DNA from: Nitratidesulfovibrio sp.
GTDB taxonomy: Bacteria > Desulfobacterota > Desulfovibrionia > Desulfovibrionales > Desulfovibrionaceae
Length of the DNA stretch: 64,000 nucleotides
Direction: 5' to 3'
Assembly (NCBI RefSeq): GCF_040373385.1
Contig: NZ_JBDXXH010000013.1
Location: 1 to 64,000 of the forward strand
Shown here: positions 51,596-60,092 of the stretch, piece by piece
How the letters are laid out: the number at the start of each line of letters is the position of its first letter
Numbering within the stretch: the stretch's first letter is position 1
Program-made: the position numbers and the translations under genes
Notes under the pieces: model-generated
Told to the model about the DNA's origin: nothing
The model's database searches: none
The model's input: the letters and a program-made list of their open reading frames with translations, nothing else

Positions 51596-51660
51596 TCCGG
51601 CGGGTACCTCACGCATCCTCACGCACCCTCACGCGTCCTTGCGCGTCCTCGTGCATCTGT
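51596..51660. repeat. Short CCTCACGC-type direct repeats
   Basis: About six 8-11 bp units (CCTCACGCAT, CCTCACGCAC, CCTCACGCGT, CCTTGCGCGT, CCTCGTGCAT) in the spacer before the lipoprotein gene. Confidence 0.65.
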
Positions 51661-51788
51661 CCGGCACCATTCTTGCTGTGGCATGACCATATCCGTCCGT
51701 ACGACGGGTTTTCGACATCACCCCCTCGTGCGTCCTTCTTCGCCCGCCAGGGCAACGCAGGCGCACGGCCATTCCCGGAGCGTTGTCC

Positions 51789-52553
51789 ATGCCCTTCATG
51801 CCTTGCCCGGCCCCCCTCGCCGAACCCGCCGCCAAGTCCGCCACCCCACGTGGCCAGCGCGCCCGTCACGCCGCGCGCCGTCCGCTGCTCGTGCTGTTGC
51901 TGCTGCTTCTGCCGCTGGTCATGTCCTGCTCCGGTCCGCCCAAGGCCGGGGTGTACATCGACCTTGCCAGCCAGCCCATTTTCTACATGGACGATTGGGT
52001 ACGGCGCGGCAACCCGCAGGTCAGCGTGCGCCCGGCCACCCCGCCCAACCGCAGGCTGACCGCGCTGTTCGTGCCCTTCCGGGTCACCCAGCAGATGGAG
52101 AAGCCCGGCGTGGTGGGGCTGGAGGTGTCGCGCCAGATCTGGCAGACGTGGCTGTCCGAAAAGGTCTTTCCGGTCATCGAATTTGCGGAAAACGCCACCC
52201 CCTACCGCCGCGACCTGGCCATGCAGATGGCCGCCCTGCGCGGGGCGCAGTTGCTGGTGGGCGGCTACGTCACCCACTACGTCAACGGCGGCACCTCCGG
52301 CGACTCAAAGCTGTCGGTATCGCTGGAAATATGGGACGTGAACACCGGCCAGATGATCTGGGCCATGGGGCACGCCGGGGTCATGGAGCACCAGTTCGCC
52401 AACGATTTCATCCTGTTCTCCGCCAAAGCGCGCATGCCCAGCGACCCCATGTGGGCCATCACCCAGACCGTTTCGTGGGACATGGCGCAGGAAATCAAGC
52501 TGTGGATCGACCCGCCCGCGCCCAAGGGGCTGTCCAAGGAACCGGCGTTCTAG
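51789..52553 (+). CDS. Lipoprotein of unknown function
   Basis: 254 residues. A long basic N-region is followed by a hydrophobic stretch (LLVLLLLLLPLVMSC) and a lipobox VMSC, so the mature protein begins at Cys about residue 47 and is lipid-anchored. The periplasmic part has a mixed fold with LLVGGYVTHYVNGG and LEIWDVNTGQMIWAM, a pattern seen in small envelope lipoproteins that assess OMP or LPS assembly (e.g. CsgG/GNA1162-like), not firmly assignable. GGAG precedes ATG 51789. Confidence 0.8.
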   Translation: MPFMPCPAPLAEPAAKSATPRGQRARHAARRPLLVLLLLLLPLVMSCSGPPKAGVYIDLASQPIFYMDDWVRRGNPQVSVRPATPPNRRLTALFVPFRVTQQMEKPGVVGLEVSRQIWQTWLSEKVFPVIEFAENATPYRRDLAMQMAALRGAQLLVGGYVTHYVNGGTSGDSKLSVSLEIWDVNTGQMIWAMGHAGVMEHQFANDFILFSAKARMPSDPMWAITQTVSWDMAQEIKLWIDPPAPKGLSKEPAF

Positions 52554-52617
52554 AACCGTCCGGATGACCGCCCCTGGCGGGACGCCATGTCCGCCCCACA
52601 CCCTGCGGAACGTTTCC

Positions 52618-52653
52618 GGCGCCCCCGCACCCGCGCGCGGGGCGCCGTTTCTT
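52618..52653 (+). terminator. Rho-independent terminator after the lipoprotein gene
   Basis: GC-rich stem CGGCGCCCCCGC / GCGGGGCGCCG (one-base bulge) followed by TTTCTT, about 65 bp after the stop. Confidence 0.75.
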
Positions 52654-52730
52654 CATGCCCCGCGCGGTGTTGACAGTATTCCGCCCCGCTGCACTCCGGC
52701 GCTCCCCGGTTTCACTCCGGCCAGGGCGGG

Positions 52731-52758
52731 TTGCTTTCCCTCCGTCACGAATTATGCT
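52731..52758 (+). promoter_or_regulatory. Promoter of the ahb operon
   Basis: TTGCTT (52731-52736), 16-base spacer, TATGCT (52753-52758). It is the best sigma-70-like match upstream of ahbC. Confidence 0.5.
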
Positions 52759-52866
52759 ACGGCGTGAGGACGTTTTTCCGGTGCCAGCCCGCCGCGCTCC
52801 GCCCCGTGCCCCATGGCCGGGGCCTCTCTTGTCAGCGCGCCCGGTGGCCAGCCAATAGGAGTGAGA

Positions 52867-54048
52867 ATGATCGGCATCTCCAAGCTTTACTGTGGTCAGG
52901 TCGAACCCTCGGACGCCCTTCGCTACGGGCGCCATTCGGGCCAGCTTCCCTCCCACCTGCTCCAGTTCTCCAAGGACAAGAAACCGGTGGTGGTCTGGAA
53001 CATGACCCGCCGTTGCAATCTGAAGTGCGTGCACTGTTACGCCCAGGCCATTGACCCCGACGGCAAGGACGAAATCTCCACCGAACAGGGCAAGGCCATC
53101 ATCGACGACCTGGCCGCCTACGGCGCCCCGGTGATGCTCTTTTCCGGCGGCGAACCGCTGGTGCGACAGGACTTGGTGGAACTGGCCAAGCACGCCACCA
53201 CCAAGGGCATGCGCGCGGTCATCTCCACCAACGGCACCCTGATCACCAAGCAGAAGGCCCGCGAGCTGAAGGAAGTGGGCCTGTCCTACGTCGGCATTTC
53301 GCTGGACGGCGGCGAAGAGGTGCACGACAAGTTCCGCGCCGTGCCCGGTTCCTACCGCCGCGCGCTGGAAGGCATAGAGAACTGCAAGGCCGAAGGGCTG
53401 AAGGTGGGGCTGCGCTTCACCATCAACAAGCGCAACCAGGGCGAAGTGCCCAAGCTGTTCCAGCTGCTGCGCGACCTTGAAGTGCCGCGCATCTGCTTCT
53501 ACCACCTCGTCTACTCGGGCCGCGGGTCCGAACTGATCAAGGAAGACCTGGACCACGCGGAAACCCGCGCCATGGTGGACCTGATCATGGACAAGACCCG
53601 CGAACTGTTCGACGCCGGGCTGCCCAAGGAAGTGCTGACCGTGGACAACCACGCCGACGGCCCCTACGTGTGGATGCGCATGCTGAAGGAAGACCCCAAG
53701 CGCGCCGCCGAAGTGTTCGAGCTGCTCCAGTACAACGAGGGCAACAACTCCGGGCGCGGCATCGGCTGCATCTCGTGGGACGGCAAGGTGCACCCCGACC
53801 AGTTCTGGCGCCAGCACGTGGTGGGCAACGTTCTTGAACGCCCCTTCTCGCAGATCTGGGACGACCCGAACATCGAGCTGCTGCACAAGCTGAAGGACAA
53901 GAAGCAGCACGTGGGCGGCCGCTGCGCCACCTGCCGCTTCCTGAACATCTGCGGCGGCAACTTCCGCGCCCGCGCCGAGGCCTACTACGGCGACATCTGG
54001 GCGCAGGATCCCGCCTGCTACCTGAGCGACGACGAAATCCGCGCGTAG
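52867..54048 (+). CDS. ahbC: 12,18-didecarboxysiroheme deacetylase (radical SAM)
   Basis: 393 residues. Radical SAM CxxxCxxC at C50, C54, C57 (TRRCNLKCVHCY), GGEP-type SGGEPLVR, ISLDGG, and a C-terminal SPASM-like region C-x2-C-x5-C..C (CATCRFLNIC..PAC) for an auxiliary [4Fe-4S] cluster. Removes two acetate side chains from didecarboxysiroheme to give Fe-coproporphyrin in the siroheme-dependent haem pathway. TAGGAG before ATG 52867. Followed by hemB. The distinction from AhbD rests on the shorter N-terminus and operon order. Confidence 0.92.
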   Translation: MIGISKLYCGQVEPSDALRYGRHSGQLPSHLLQFSKDKKPVVVWNMTRRCNLKCVHCYAQAIDPDGKDEISTEQGKAIIDDLAAYGAPVMLFSGGEPLVRQDLVELAKHATTKGMRAVISTNGTLITKQKARELKEVGLSYVGISLDGGEEVHDKFRAVPGSYRRALEGIENCKAEGLKVGLRFTINKRNQGEVPKLFQLLRDLEVPRICFYHLVYSGRGSELIKEDLDHAETRAMVDLIMDKTRELFDAGLPKEVLTVDNHADGPYVWMRMLKEDPKRAAEVFELLQYNEGNNSGRGIGCISWDGKVHPDQFWRQHVVGNVLERPFSQIWDDPNIELLHKLKDKKQHVGGRCATCRFLNICGGNFRARAEAYYGDIWAQDPACYLSDDEIRA

Positions 54049-54245
54049 GCCACGCCCACGCCGGAACCATACCTGCCATGACGGCACCCGGACGGCCCTG
54101 GCGCCGTCCGGGTGCACGCTGCACCCATGCGGGCCACCGCCCCGGCGAACCGCCCGCACCGCCGCCGCGCAACAGCGCGTAGCGGCATCCATTGCCCGCA
54201 AGCGGGGCACGCAGCGTTTCAACCCTGCCTACTCCAGGAGACGGC

Positions 54246-55247
54246 ATGTCCGAATTCGGGGACTTCTTCCGGGGGCGCAGACTGCGCCGCACCGCCGCCC
54301 TGCGCGAGATCGTGCGCGAAACCGCGCTGCACGCGGCCGACCTGATGATGGCCTATTTCGTGGTGGAAACCGACGACCCCGCCTTCCGCAAGGAAATCGG
54401 GGCCATGCCCGGCCAGTACCAGCTTTCGTTGCAGGAACTGGAAAAGCAGGTGGAAGCCGCCGTGGCCACCGGCCTGCGCAGCTGCATCCTGTTCGGCATC
54501 CCCAAAGAGAAGGACTATCGCGGCAGCGAGGCCTACAACAAGGACGGCATCGTCCAGCAGGCCGTGCGCCTGCTGAAGAAGCGCTGGCCGAACCTTGTGG
54601 TGTGTACCGACGTGTGCCTGTGCGAATACACCGACCACGGCCACTGCGGCCTGGTACGCCAGGGCGACACCTCCGGCGAGGTGCACAACGACCCCACCCT
54701 GTCGCTGCTGGCCAAGACCGCCATCAGCCATGCCGAGGCGGGCGCGGACATGGTGGCCCCGTCGGACATGATGGACGGCCGGGTGCAGGCCATCCGCCGG
54801 GCGCTGGACCAGAACGGATTCACCCACATCCCCGTCATGTCCTATGCGGTGAAGTACGCATCGAGCTTTTACGGCCCGTTCCGCGAGGCGGCGGAATCCA
54901 CCCCGCAGTTCGGCGACCGCAAGACCTACCAGATGGACCCCGCCAACCGGGTGGAGGCCATGCGCGAGGCGGCGGCGGACATTGCCGAGGGCGCGGACAT
55001 GCTCATCGTCAAGCCCGCCGGTCCGTACCTGGACATCATCCGCGACGTGCGCGAGCGCTTCGACGTGCCCGTGGCCGCCTATCAGGTGAGCGGCGAATAC
55101 TCCATGATCCGCGCAGCCGGGCTGAACGGCTGGATCAACGAGGACGCCGTGGTCATGGAATCGCTGCTGGGCATCAAGCGCGCCGGGGCCGGGCTGATCA
55201 TCACCTACTTTACCGAAGACCTGCTGCGCAAAGGGCTGGTGAACTAG
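54246..55247 (+). CDS. hemB: Delta-aminolevulinic acid dehydratase (porphobilinogen synthase)
   Basis: 333 residues. Zinc cysteines in VVCTDVCLCEYTDHGHCG, Schiff-base lysines in SYAVKYASSFYGPFR and IVKPAGPYLDI. Condenses two ALA molecules to porphobilinogen, common to siroheme, cobalamin and haem. CAGGAG before ATG 54246. One base separates its stop from ahbD. Confidence 0.98.
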   Translation: MSEFGDFFRGRRLRRTAALREIVRETALHAADLMMAYFVVETDDPAFRKEIGAMPGQYQLSLQELEKQVEAAVATGLRSCILFGIPKEKDYRGSEAYNKDGIVQQAVRLLKKRWPNLVVCTDVCLCEYTDHGHCGLVRQGDTSGEVHNDPTLSLLAKTAISHAEAGADMVAPSDMMDGRVQAIRRALDQNGFTHIPVMSYAVKYASSFYGPFREAAESTPQFGDRKTYQMDPANRVEAMREAAADIAEGADMLIVKPAGPYLDIIRDVRERFDVPVAAYQVSGEYSMIRAAGLNGWINEDAVVMESLLGIKRAGAGLIITYFTEDLLRKGLVN

Positions 55248-55248
55248 C

Positions 55249-56499
55249 ATGAGCCATCCGCAACACCCCGGCGACGAACGCAAGCCCAATCCGCAGGGCG
55301 GACATCCGCATGGACATTCCGCAGGCATGGGCGGCCATCCGGCCAGCATGGGCGGGCACCCGGCCACGCCGCAGGGCGGTCATCCCGGCGGACATCCTGG
55401 CGGCGTAGGCGCGCCGCAGATGCCGCGCACCCTGCCCGACGGTACCCCCACCTGCAAGCTCATCGCATGGGAAGTGACCCGTTCGTGCAACCTGGCCTGC
55501 AAGCACTGCCGGGCCGAAGCGCACGAGGAACCCTACCCCGGCGAATTTTCCACCGCCGAGGCCAAGGCCCTCATCGACACCTTTCCGCAGGTGGGCAACC
55601 CCATCATCATCTTTACCGGGGGCGACCCCATGATGCGGCACGACGTGTACGAACTTATCGCGTACGCCACCGGCCTTGGCCTGCGCTGCGTCATGTCGCC
55701 CAACGGCACCCTGATCACGCCGGAAACGGCCCGCATGATGAAGGAAGCGGGCGTGCAGCGCTGCTCCATCTCCATCGACGGGCCGGACGCCGCCAGCCAC
55801 GACGCCTTCCGGGGCGTGCCCGGCGCGTTCGACGCCTCCCTGCGGGGCATCGAATACCTGAAGCAGGCGGGCATAGAGTTCCAGATCAACACCACCGTCA
55901 CCCGCGACAACCTCGGCAGCTTCAAGGATATCTTCAAGTTGTGCGAGCGCATCGGCGCGGCGGCGTGGCACATCTTCCTGCTGGTGCCCACCGGGCGCGC
56001 GGCGGGCCTTGGCGACCAGGTCATCTCGGCCACGGAATACGAGGAAGTGCTGAACTGGTTCTACGACTTCCGCAAGACCACCTCCATGCACCTGAAAGCC
56101 ACCTGCGCGCCGCACTACTACCGCATCATGCGCCAGCGGGCCAAGGAAGAGGGCGTGGCCGTAACGCCCGACACCTTCGGCATGGACGCCCTGACGCGCG
56201 GCTGCCTTGGCGGCATCGGGTTCTGCTTCATCAGCCACGTGGGGCAGGTGCAGCCGTGCGGCTACCTGGAACTGGACTGCGGCAACGTGCGCGAAACGCC
56301 GTTTCCGGAAATTTGGCGCAACACGCACCATTTCAAGCAGTTCCGCGATCAGGAAGCCTACACCGGCAAATGCGGCCCCTGCGAATACCACAAGGTGTGC
56401 GGCGGCTGCCGCGCGCGCGCCTACAACATGAGCGGCGACCACATGGCCGAGGAACCGCTGTGCTCGTACACCCCCAGGCGCACCGGCGCGTGCCGCTGA
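55249..56499 (+). CDS. ahbD: Fe-coproporphyrin decarboxylase / haem synthase (radical SAM) with His-rich N-terminus
   Basis: 416 residues. Radical SAM motif C80, C84, C87 (TRSCNLACKHC), FTGGDPMMR, SISIDGPDAASHDAFRG, and C-terminal SPASM-type cluster (CGPCEYHKVCGGCRARAY..LC). Oxidatively decarboxylates two propionates of Fe-coproporphyrin III to vinyls, giving haem b. A 60-residue N-terminal extension is rich in His, Gly and Pro with repeated GGHP (His at 3, 6, 19, 21, 23, 30, 37, 45, 49) and could bind metal or haem (inference). Start is one base after hemB. Confidence 0.92.
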   Translation: MSHPQHPGDERKPNPQGGHPHGHSAGMGGHPASMGGHPATPQGGHPGGHPGGVGAPQMPRTLPDGTPTCKLIAWEVTRSCNLACKHCRAEAHEEPYPGEFSTAEAKALIDTFPQVGNPIIIFTGGDPMMRHDVYELIAYATGLGLRCVMSPNGTLITPETARMMKEAGVQRCSISIDGPDAASHDAFRGVPGAFDASLRGIEYLKQAGIEFQINTTVTRDNLGSFKDIFKLCERIGAAAWHIFLLVPTGRAAGLGDQVISATEYEEVLNWFYDFRKTTSMHLKATCAPHYYRIMRQRAKEEGVAVTPDTFGMDALTRGCLGGIGFCFISHVGQVQPCGYLELDCGNVRETPFPEIWRNTHHFKQFRDQEAYTGKCGPCEYHKVCGGCRARAYNMSGDHMAEEPLCSYTPRRTGACR

Positions 56500-56509
56500 C
56501 GGAGGCATC

Positions 56510-57019
56510 ATGACCGCATCCCCCGCCGAAAGCGGCGCTGCCCCTGTGATTGATACGGACACTGACACGCTGGACCAGACCGACAAGCGCATCCTGGACG
56601 TGATCCAGTCGGACTTTCCCCTGGAATCGCGCCCCTACGCCGTCATCGGCGAAAAGTGCGGCATCACCGAGGCCGAGGCGCTGGCCCGCGTGCGCGCCAT
56701 GAAGGAACGCAGGCTCATCCGCCGCATGGGGGCCAACTTCCAGTCGGCCAAGCTGGGCTTTCGCTCCACGCTGTGCGCGGCCAAGGTGCCCGACGATGCC
56801 ATGGACGGGTTCGTGGCCGAGGTGAACCGTCACGTGGGCGTCACCCACAACTACCTGCGCGACCACGAATACAACATCTGGTTCACCTGCATCGGCCCCT
56901 CTTGGGACAGCGTGTGCGCCACCCTGGCCGAGATCACCGAAAAGACGGGCATCCCCATCCTGAACCTGCCCGCCACCAAGCTGTTCAAGATCAAGGTCGA
57001 TTTCCAGATGGCCGAGTAG
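56510..57019 (+). CDS. Siroheme decarboxylase subunit (AhbA/AhbB, Lrp/AsnC fold)
   Basis: 169 residues. Winged helix at about 20-75 (DQTDKRILDVIQSDFPL, IRRMGANF), then a ferredoxin-like RAM-type domain with GVTHNYLRDHEYNIWFT, where the His of THNY is the type of residue that contacts substrate in AhbA/B and NirDLGH proteins. Decarboxylates siroheme to 12,18-didecarboxysiroheme. Usually an AhbA-AhbB heterodimer; only one gene is here, so the partner must be elsewhere or absent. AGGCATC-type weak ribosome site; 10 bp after ahbD. Lrp-like transcription factor is the alternative, less likely in this operon. Confidence 0.9.
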   Translation: MTASPAESGAAPVIDTDTDTLDQTDKRILDVIQSDFPLESRPYAVIGEKCGITEAEALARVRAMKERRLIRRMGANFQSAKLGFRSTLCAAKVPDDAMDGFVAEVNRHVGVTHNYLRDHEYNIWFTCIGPSWDSVCATLAEITEKTGIPILNLPATKLFKIKVDFQMAE

Positions 57020-57040
57020 GTAGCCACCTCACGCATGCTT

Positions 57041-57080
57041 TGAACGCCAGCCATCCATGTGGCTGGCGTTCATATTTTGA
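57041..57080 (+). terminator. Rho-independent terminator of the ahb operon
   Basis: Perfect 12-bp stem TGAACGCCAGCC/GGCTGGCGTTCA with an 8-base loop, followed by TATTTTG, 21 bp after the stop. Confidence 0.85.
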
Positions 57081-57176
57081 CGTATAGTAGGCAAGAACAA
57101 CCCGAAAACTTCACTCTCACTTTCTCATGGCAAGACGCTCAGATGCATTAGAAACACTATACCTGTGGGTAAAAGC

Positions 57177-57614
57177 ATGCATTTCATGCTACACCAACTA
57201 TTGCTAGCATCTTTACGGCAGGATCGGAAATTCTTCTTTCACCACATTTCATCAGGTATCATCTTACAGTTGGCAATTTTCGATGGCTTACCGCTGAAGT
57301 CACATGTCGAAATATCCAACTTTGATAAAAGCAAATTAGCACTTCTTATACTTGCTTTGTTAATGGCCATTATCTTACTAATTGCATATCATCTCTCCAA
57401 AAAAATACCAAAAGCTGTGTGTATATATTTAAATTCGAACAGATATATACTATTTTTAACATCATCACTAAAAGGAACTGCAATAACACTATCTGGAATA
57501 CTTATTCCATGCTTGATAATTGAACAAAATACTTTTGAAATTACCCTATACATCTACTTAACGCTTTTATTTGCAGAGAGCATGTACCACATAGAGCGTA
57601 CTGTTGGCATGTGA
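57177..57614 (+). CDS. AT-rich orphan membrane protein
   Basis: 145 residues, with about four hydrophobic segments (GIILQLAIFDGL, LALLILALLMAIILLIAYHL, FLTSSLKGTAITLSGILIPC, TLYIYLTLLFAESMY). Composition is far lower in GC than anything around it, with AT-rich codons throughout, so it is probably a recent acquisition. No family recognised; no Shine-Dalgarno. ATG 57177 chosen; GTG 57165 and ATG 57186 are alternatives. Could also be a decaying fragment. Confidence 0.6.
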   Translation: MHFMLHQLLLASLRQDRKFFFHHISSGIILQLAIFDGLPLKSHVEISNFDKSKLALLILALLMAIILLIAYHLSKKIPKAVCIYLNSNRYILFLTSSLKGTAITLSGILIPCLIIEQNTFEITLYIYLTLLFAESMYHIERTVGM

Positions 57615-57642
57615 CCTCAAACCTTTCACAACAAAAGGCAGC

Positions 57643-58080
57643 ATGATTTCCACTATACTTGCCACTATTGCCACAGTCTCCCTTGCCGCCATCACCCTGC
57701 TGCACGGGGCATGGGTTCTGGGTTCCACCCTGTGGCTCGACAGGGTCATTCCCCGCACGCCCGATTCCGTGGGTGGCCGCCCCCTGTTTGCCATGCCGCG
57801 CGGGCTTACCGGCGCGGTGACCCTGGTCTTTGCCCTGCTGGCGCTGCTGCCGGGGCTGACCCTGGGCTGGCTGCCCCTGCCGTCGCCCCGTGTGGCCCCC
57901 ACGCTGTGCCTGGGCGCGGCGTTCATCTTCGTGGTGCGGGCCATTGGCGACTTCCGGTACTGCGGCCTGTTCCGGCGCATCCGTTCCACCACCTTCGCCC
58001 GCTGGGATGCCCGGCTGTACACGCCGCTGTGCCTGCTGCTGGCCGCCTGCTACGGGCTGCTGGGCATCGCCCCGCACTGA
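57643..58080 (+). CDS. DUF3995 membrane protein
   Basis: 145 residues, four membrane helices (ILATIATVSLAAITLLHGAW, LTGAVTLVFALLALLPGLTL, PTLCLGAAFIFVVRAIGDF, YTPLCLLLAACYGLLGI). HGAW near the N-terminus and the FRYCGLFRRIRSTTFARWD cytoplasmic loop are the DUF3995 pattern. No known role. AAGG before ATG 57643. GC returns to the genome norm here. Confidence 0.85.
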   Translation: MISTILATIATVSLAAITLLHGAWVLGSTLWLDRVIPRTPDSVGGRPLFAMPRGLTGAVTLVFALLALLPGLTLGWLPLPSPRVAPTLCLGAAFIFVVRAIGDFRYCGLFRRIRSTTFARWDARLYTPLCLLLAACYGLLGIAPH

Positions 58081-58180
58081 CGGGCGTTGGCGTCTACGGC
58101 ATCCGCCTCCCCCAACTCGGCGCACGTAGCCCGGTTGTTCACGCCTTGCCCGTACCCGCCGCCTGCCCTATGGATGGGGC

Positions 58181-59641
58181 ATGGGACGCACCACACACAA
58201 GAAGCACACCGGCAAGCGCGGCGCGCAGCCGCCACCCGCCGAAGATTCCCGCCGGAAGCAGGGCAAGCGGGGCGCATCCGGCGCATCCGGAGCATCCGGC
58301 GCATCTGGCACGTCCGGCGTATCTAGGGCATCTGGGGCTGACCGCATGGCCTATGCCTCCTGCACCGGGGTACGCCACGCGCCGCCGCGCCTGTCCCTGA
58401 CCATCCCGCCGGATCGGCTCGACGCCGCCACCTGGGACCAGATCGAAAGTGCTCTGGCCCTGCCCTGCATGGTACATCTGGCCGTCATGCCCGAAGCCCA
58501 CGCGGGCTACGACCTGTGCATCGGCGGGGTGGCCCTGCTGGACGGGCACATCAGTCCCAGCTTCGTGGGCTACGACATCGGCTGCGGCATGTGCCACGTG
58601 AACACCGGCCTGCCCGCAGATGAAGTGCTGCCCGACGAGACCGCGCGGCAACTGCTGTTCGACCGGCTGCGGCTGGCCATTCCCGTGGGCACGGCCACGC
58701 GCGCACCCGGCGAATACGACCTGCCGCGCTTCACCAGCGCCAGCGGCGACGCGCAACTGACCGATGCGGTCAATGCGCGCCAGTCCATCCAACTGGCCAC
58801 CCTGGGCGGCGGCAACCACTTTCTCGAAGTGGGGGTGAACAAACGGGGCGAGATCGGCCTTACCGTGCATTCCGGCTCCCGCCGCTCCGGCTGGGACATC
58901 GGGGCATGGTACATGAAGCAGGGCAGGCTGTTACCGCTCGATTCGCGCCTTGGCCGCGCCTACCGGCAGGACATGGACTGGGCGCTGGACTATGCCCTGC
59001 TGAACCGCCGCCTGATGCTGGAACACGCCCTGCGCGCGCTGGCCGACGTGCACCGGCAACTGGCCCTGACCACACGCAAGCGCCCTGCCCGCCCCGCCAA
59101 ACCCACCGGGGGCACCGGGAACACAGACCCCAACGGTCCCACCGTTCAGCCGGACGCCAACGCTTCCGCGATTCCCCGCACTCAGCCGCCCCTTGCCGAA
59201 CAGGAAATATCCCTGCTGCTGGGCCGCATGATCAACGAAAACCACAACCACGCGGTGATCCTGAACCAGACCGGCCCCTCCGGAGCTCCGCTGGTGCTGC
59301 ACCGCAAGGGGGCCACTCCGGCGGACGCAGGCCAGCCCGGCGTCATTCCCGCCAACCAGCGGGACGGGGTGTACGTGACGGAGGGGCTCGGCAACGCGGA
59401 ATACCTGTCCTCGGCCTCGCACGGGGCTGGCCGCCGCATGTCCCGCAACGAGGCGCAGCGCACCATACCACTTGAAAGATTCCGGTCGCAGATGCTCGGC
59501 ATCGTCTGCCGCGCCGACAAGGGAGTGCTGGACGAGGCCCCGGACGCTTACAAACCCATCGCGGAAGTGCTGGCGGCGCAGGACGGCGTGCTGGTGCGGA
59601 TCATCGACCACTTCCGCCCGCTGGTGGTGCTGAAGGGGTGA
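58181..59641 (+). CDS. rtcB: RtcB-family RNA ligase
   Basis: 486 residues. RtcB active-site elements: VMPEAHAGYDLCIGG, FVGYDIGCGMC (metal Cys/Asp), GGGNHFLEVGV, LTVHSGSRR, ENHNHAVI, the GMP-accepting His in VLHRKGATPA, and SHGAGRRMSR. Ligates RNA 3'-phosphate or 2',3'-cyclic phosphate to 5'-OH with GTP. Two odd parts: a 60-residue N-terminus with ASG/GAS repeats encoded by a 9-bp microrepeat, and a Pro/Thr/Asn-rich insert (about 310-340). Start ATG 58181 is uncertain; an ATG at 58346 just before the core is possible. Confidence 0.92.
   Translation: MGRTTHKKHTGKRGAQPPPAEDSRRKQGKRGASGASGASGASGTSGVSRASGADRMAYASCTGVRHAPPRLSLTIPPDRLDAATWDQIESALALPCMVHLAVMPEAHAGYDLCIGGVALLDGHISPSFVGYDIGCGMCHVNTGLPADEVLPDETARQLLFDRLRLAIPVGTATRAPGEYDLPRFTSASGDAQLTDAVNARQSIQLATLGGGNHFLEVGVNKRGEIGLTVHSGSRRSGWDIGAWYMKQGRLLPLDSRLGRAYRQDMDWALDYALLNRRLMLEHALRALADVHRQLALTTRKRPARPAKPTGGTGNTDPNGPTVQPDANASAIPRTQPPLAEQEISLLLGRMINENHNHAVILNQTGPSGAPLVLHRKGATPADAGQPGVIPANQRDGVYVTEGLGNAEYLSSASHGAGRRMSRNEAQRTIPLERFRSQMLGIVCRADKGVLDEAPDAYKPIAEVLAAQDGVLVRIIDHFRPLVVLKG
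58261..58340 (+). repeat. 9-bp microrepeat in the rtcB N-terminus
   Basis: Repeats of GGCGCATCC / GGAGCATCC / GGCGCATCT, translating to Gly-Ala-Ser runs. In frame, so slippage would change protein length by triplets of residues. Confidence 0.75.
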
Positions 59642-59834
59642 TGGGAACCCGGTAGGAGAGGGCCAACAAGATCGCCCCTCGCCCGCCCCTTCGCGCATCG
59701 GCTCACCTTTTCCACAAGAGAGGTGACAGGCCATGCACCTCCCTGCCCTTCCATCGCCCGAGGCAACATACTGCGCGTAGCCTCGTGTGACGCCACGCCT
59801 TAGCCGAGGGAAACTACCCCGTAAGGAATGCTGT
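59642..59834. other. Gene-free spacer before repeat copy 3
   Basis: No gene. A decayed module A may lie at 59750-59835 (GAGGGAAACTACCCCGTAAGGAATGC). Confidence 0.4.
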
Positions 59835-59894
59835 GCGGATTCGCCGGTAGAGGCACCCTCGCATCGCCAAGCCTCCGAGAGCCACGCGCACATT

Positions 59895-59958
59895 GCATTC
59901 CGCCGGGCAGATCACCCGAAGGTGCTTTGACCGAGGGAAGCTGCCCGGCAAGGAATGC
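59895..59958 (+). repeat. Hairpin module A, instance 4
   Basis: Outer GCATTCC/GGAATGC, inner CCGGGCAG/CTGCCCGG, terminal GGT-GCTTTG-ACC. The terminal stem differs on both sides from the other instances yet still pairs. Confidence 0.8.
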
Positions 59959-60023
59959 GGTGCAGGATGCCCACCGGTAAAGGCACCCTCGCATCGCCAT
60001 GCCTGCGAGAGCTTTGCGCGCAT

Positions 60024-60092
60024 TGGCGTCACTGGCGGCAGATCACCCGAAGGCGCCTTGCGCCGCTGGGAAGCTGCCGCCGCAGGGACGCC
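60024..60092 (+). repeat. Hairpin module A, instance 5
   Basis: Outer GGCGTC/GACGCC (replacing GCATTC/GAATGC on both sides), inner GGCGGCAG/CTGCCGCC, terminal GGCGC-CTT-GCGCC. The most informative compensatory instance. Confidence 0.8.

Larger units (their letters stand above)
52554..52866. other. Intergenic region with terminator and ahbC promoter
   Basis: No gene. Holds the hairpin at 52618-52653 and the promoter at 52731-52758; about 100 bases of leader remain before ahbC. Confidence 0.55.

Noticed and set aside
57165..57614. Pseudogene call for the AT-rich ORF
   Set aside because: The frame is intact with clear membrane segments; no homologous longer protein could be recognised to show truncation, so it is kept as a low-confidence gene.
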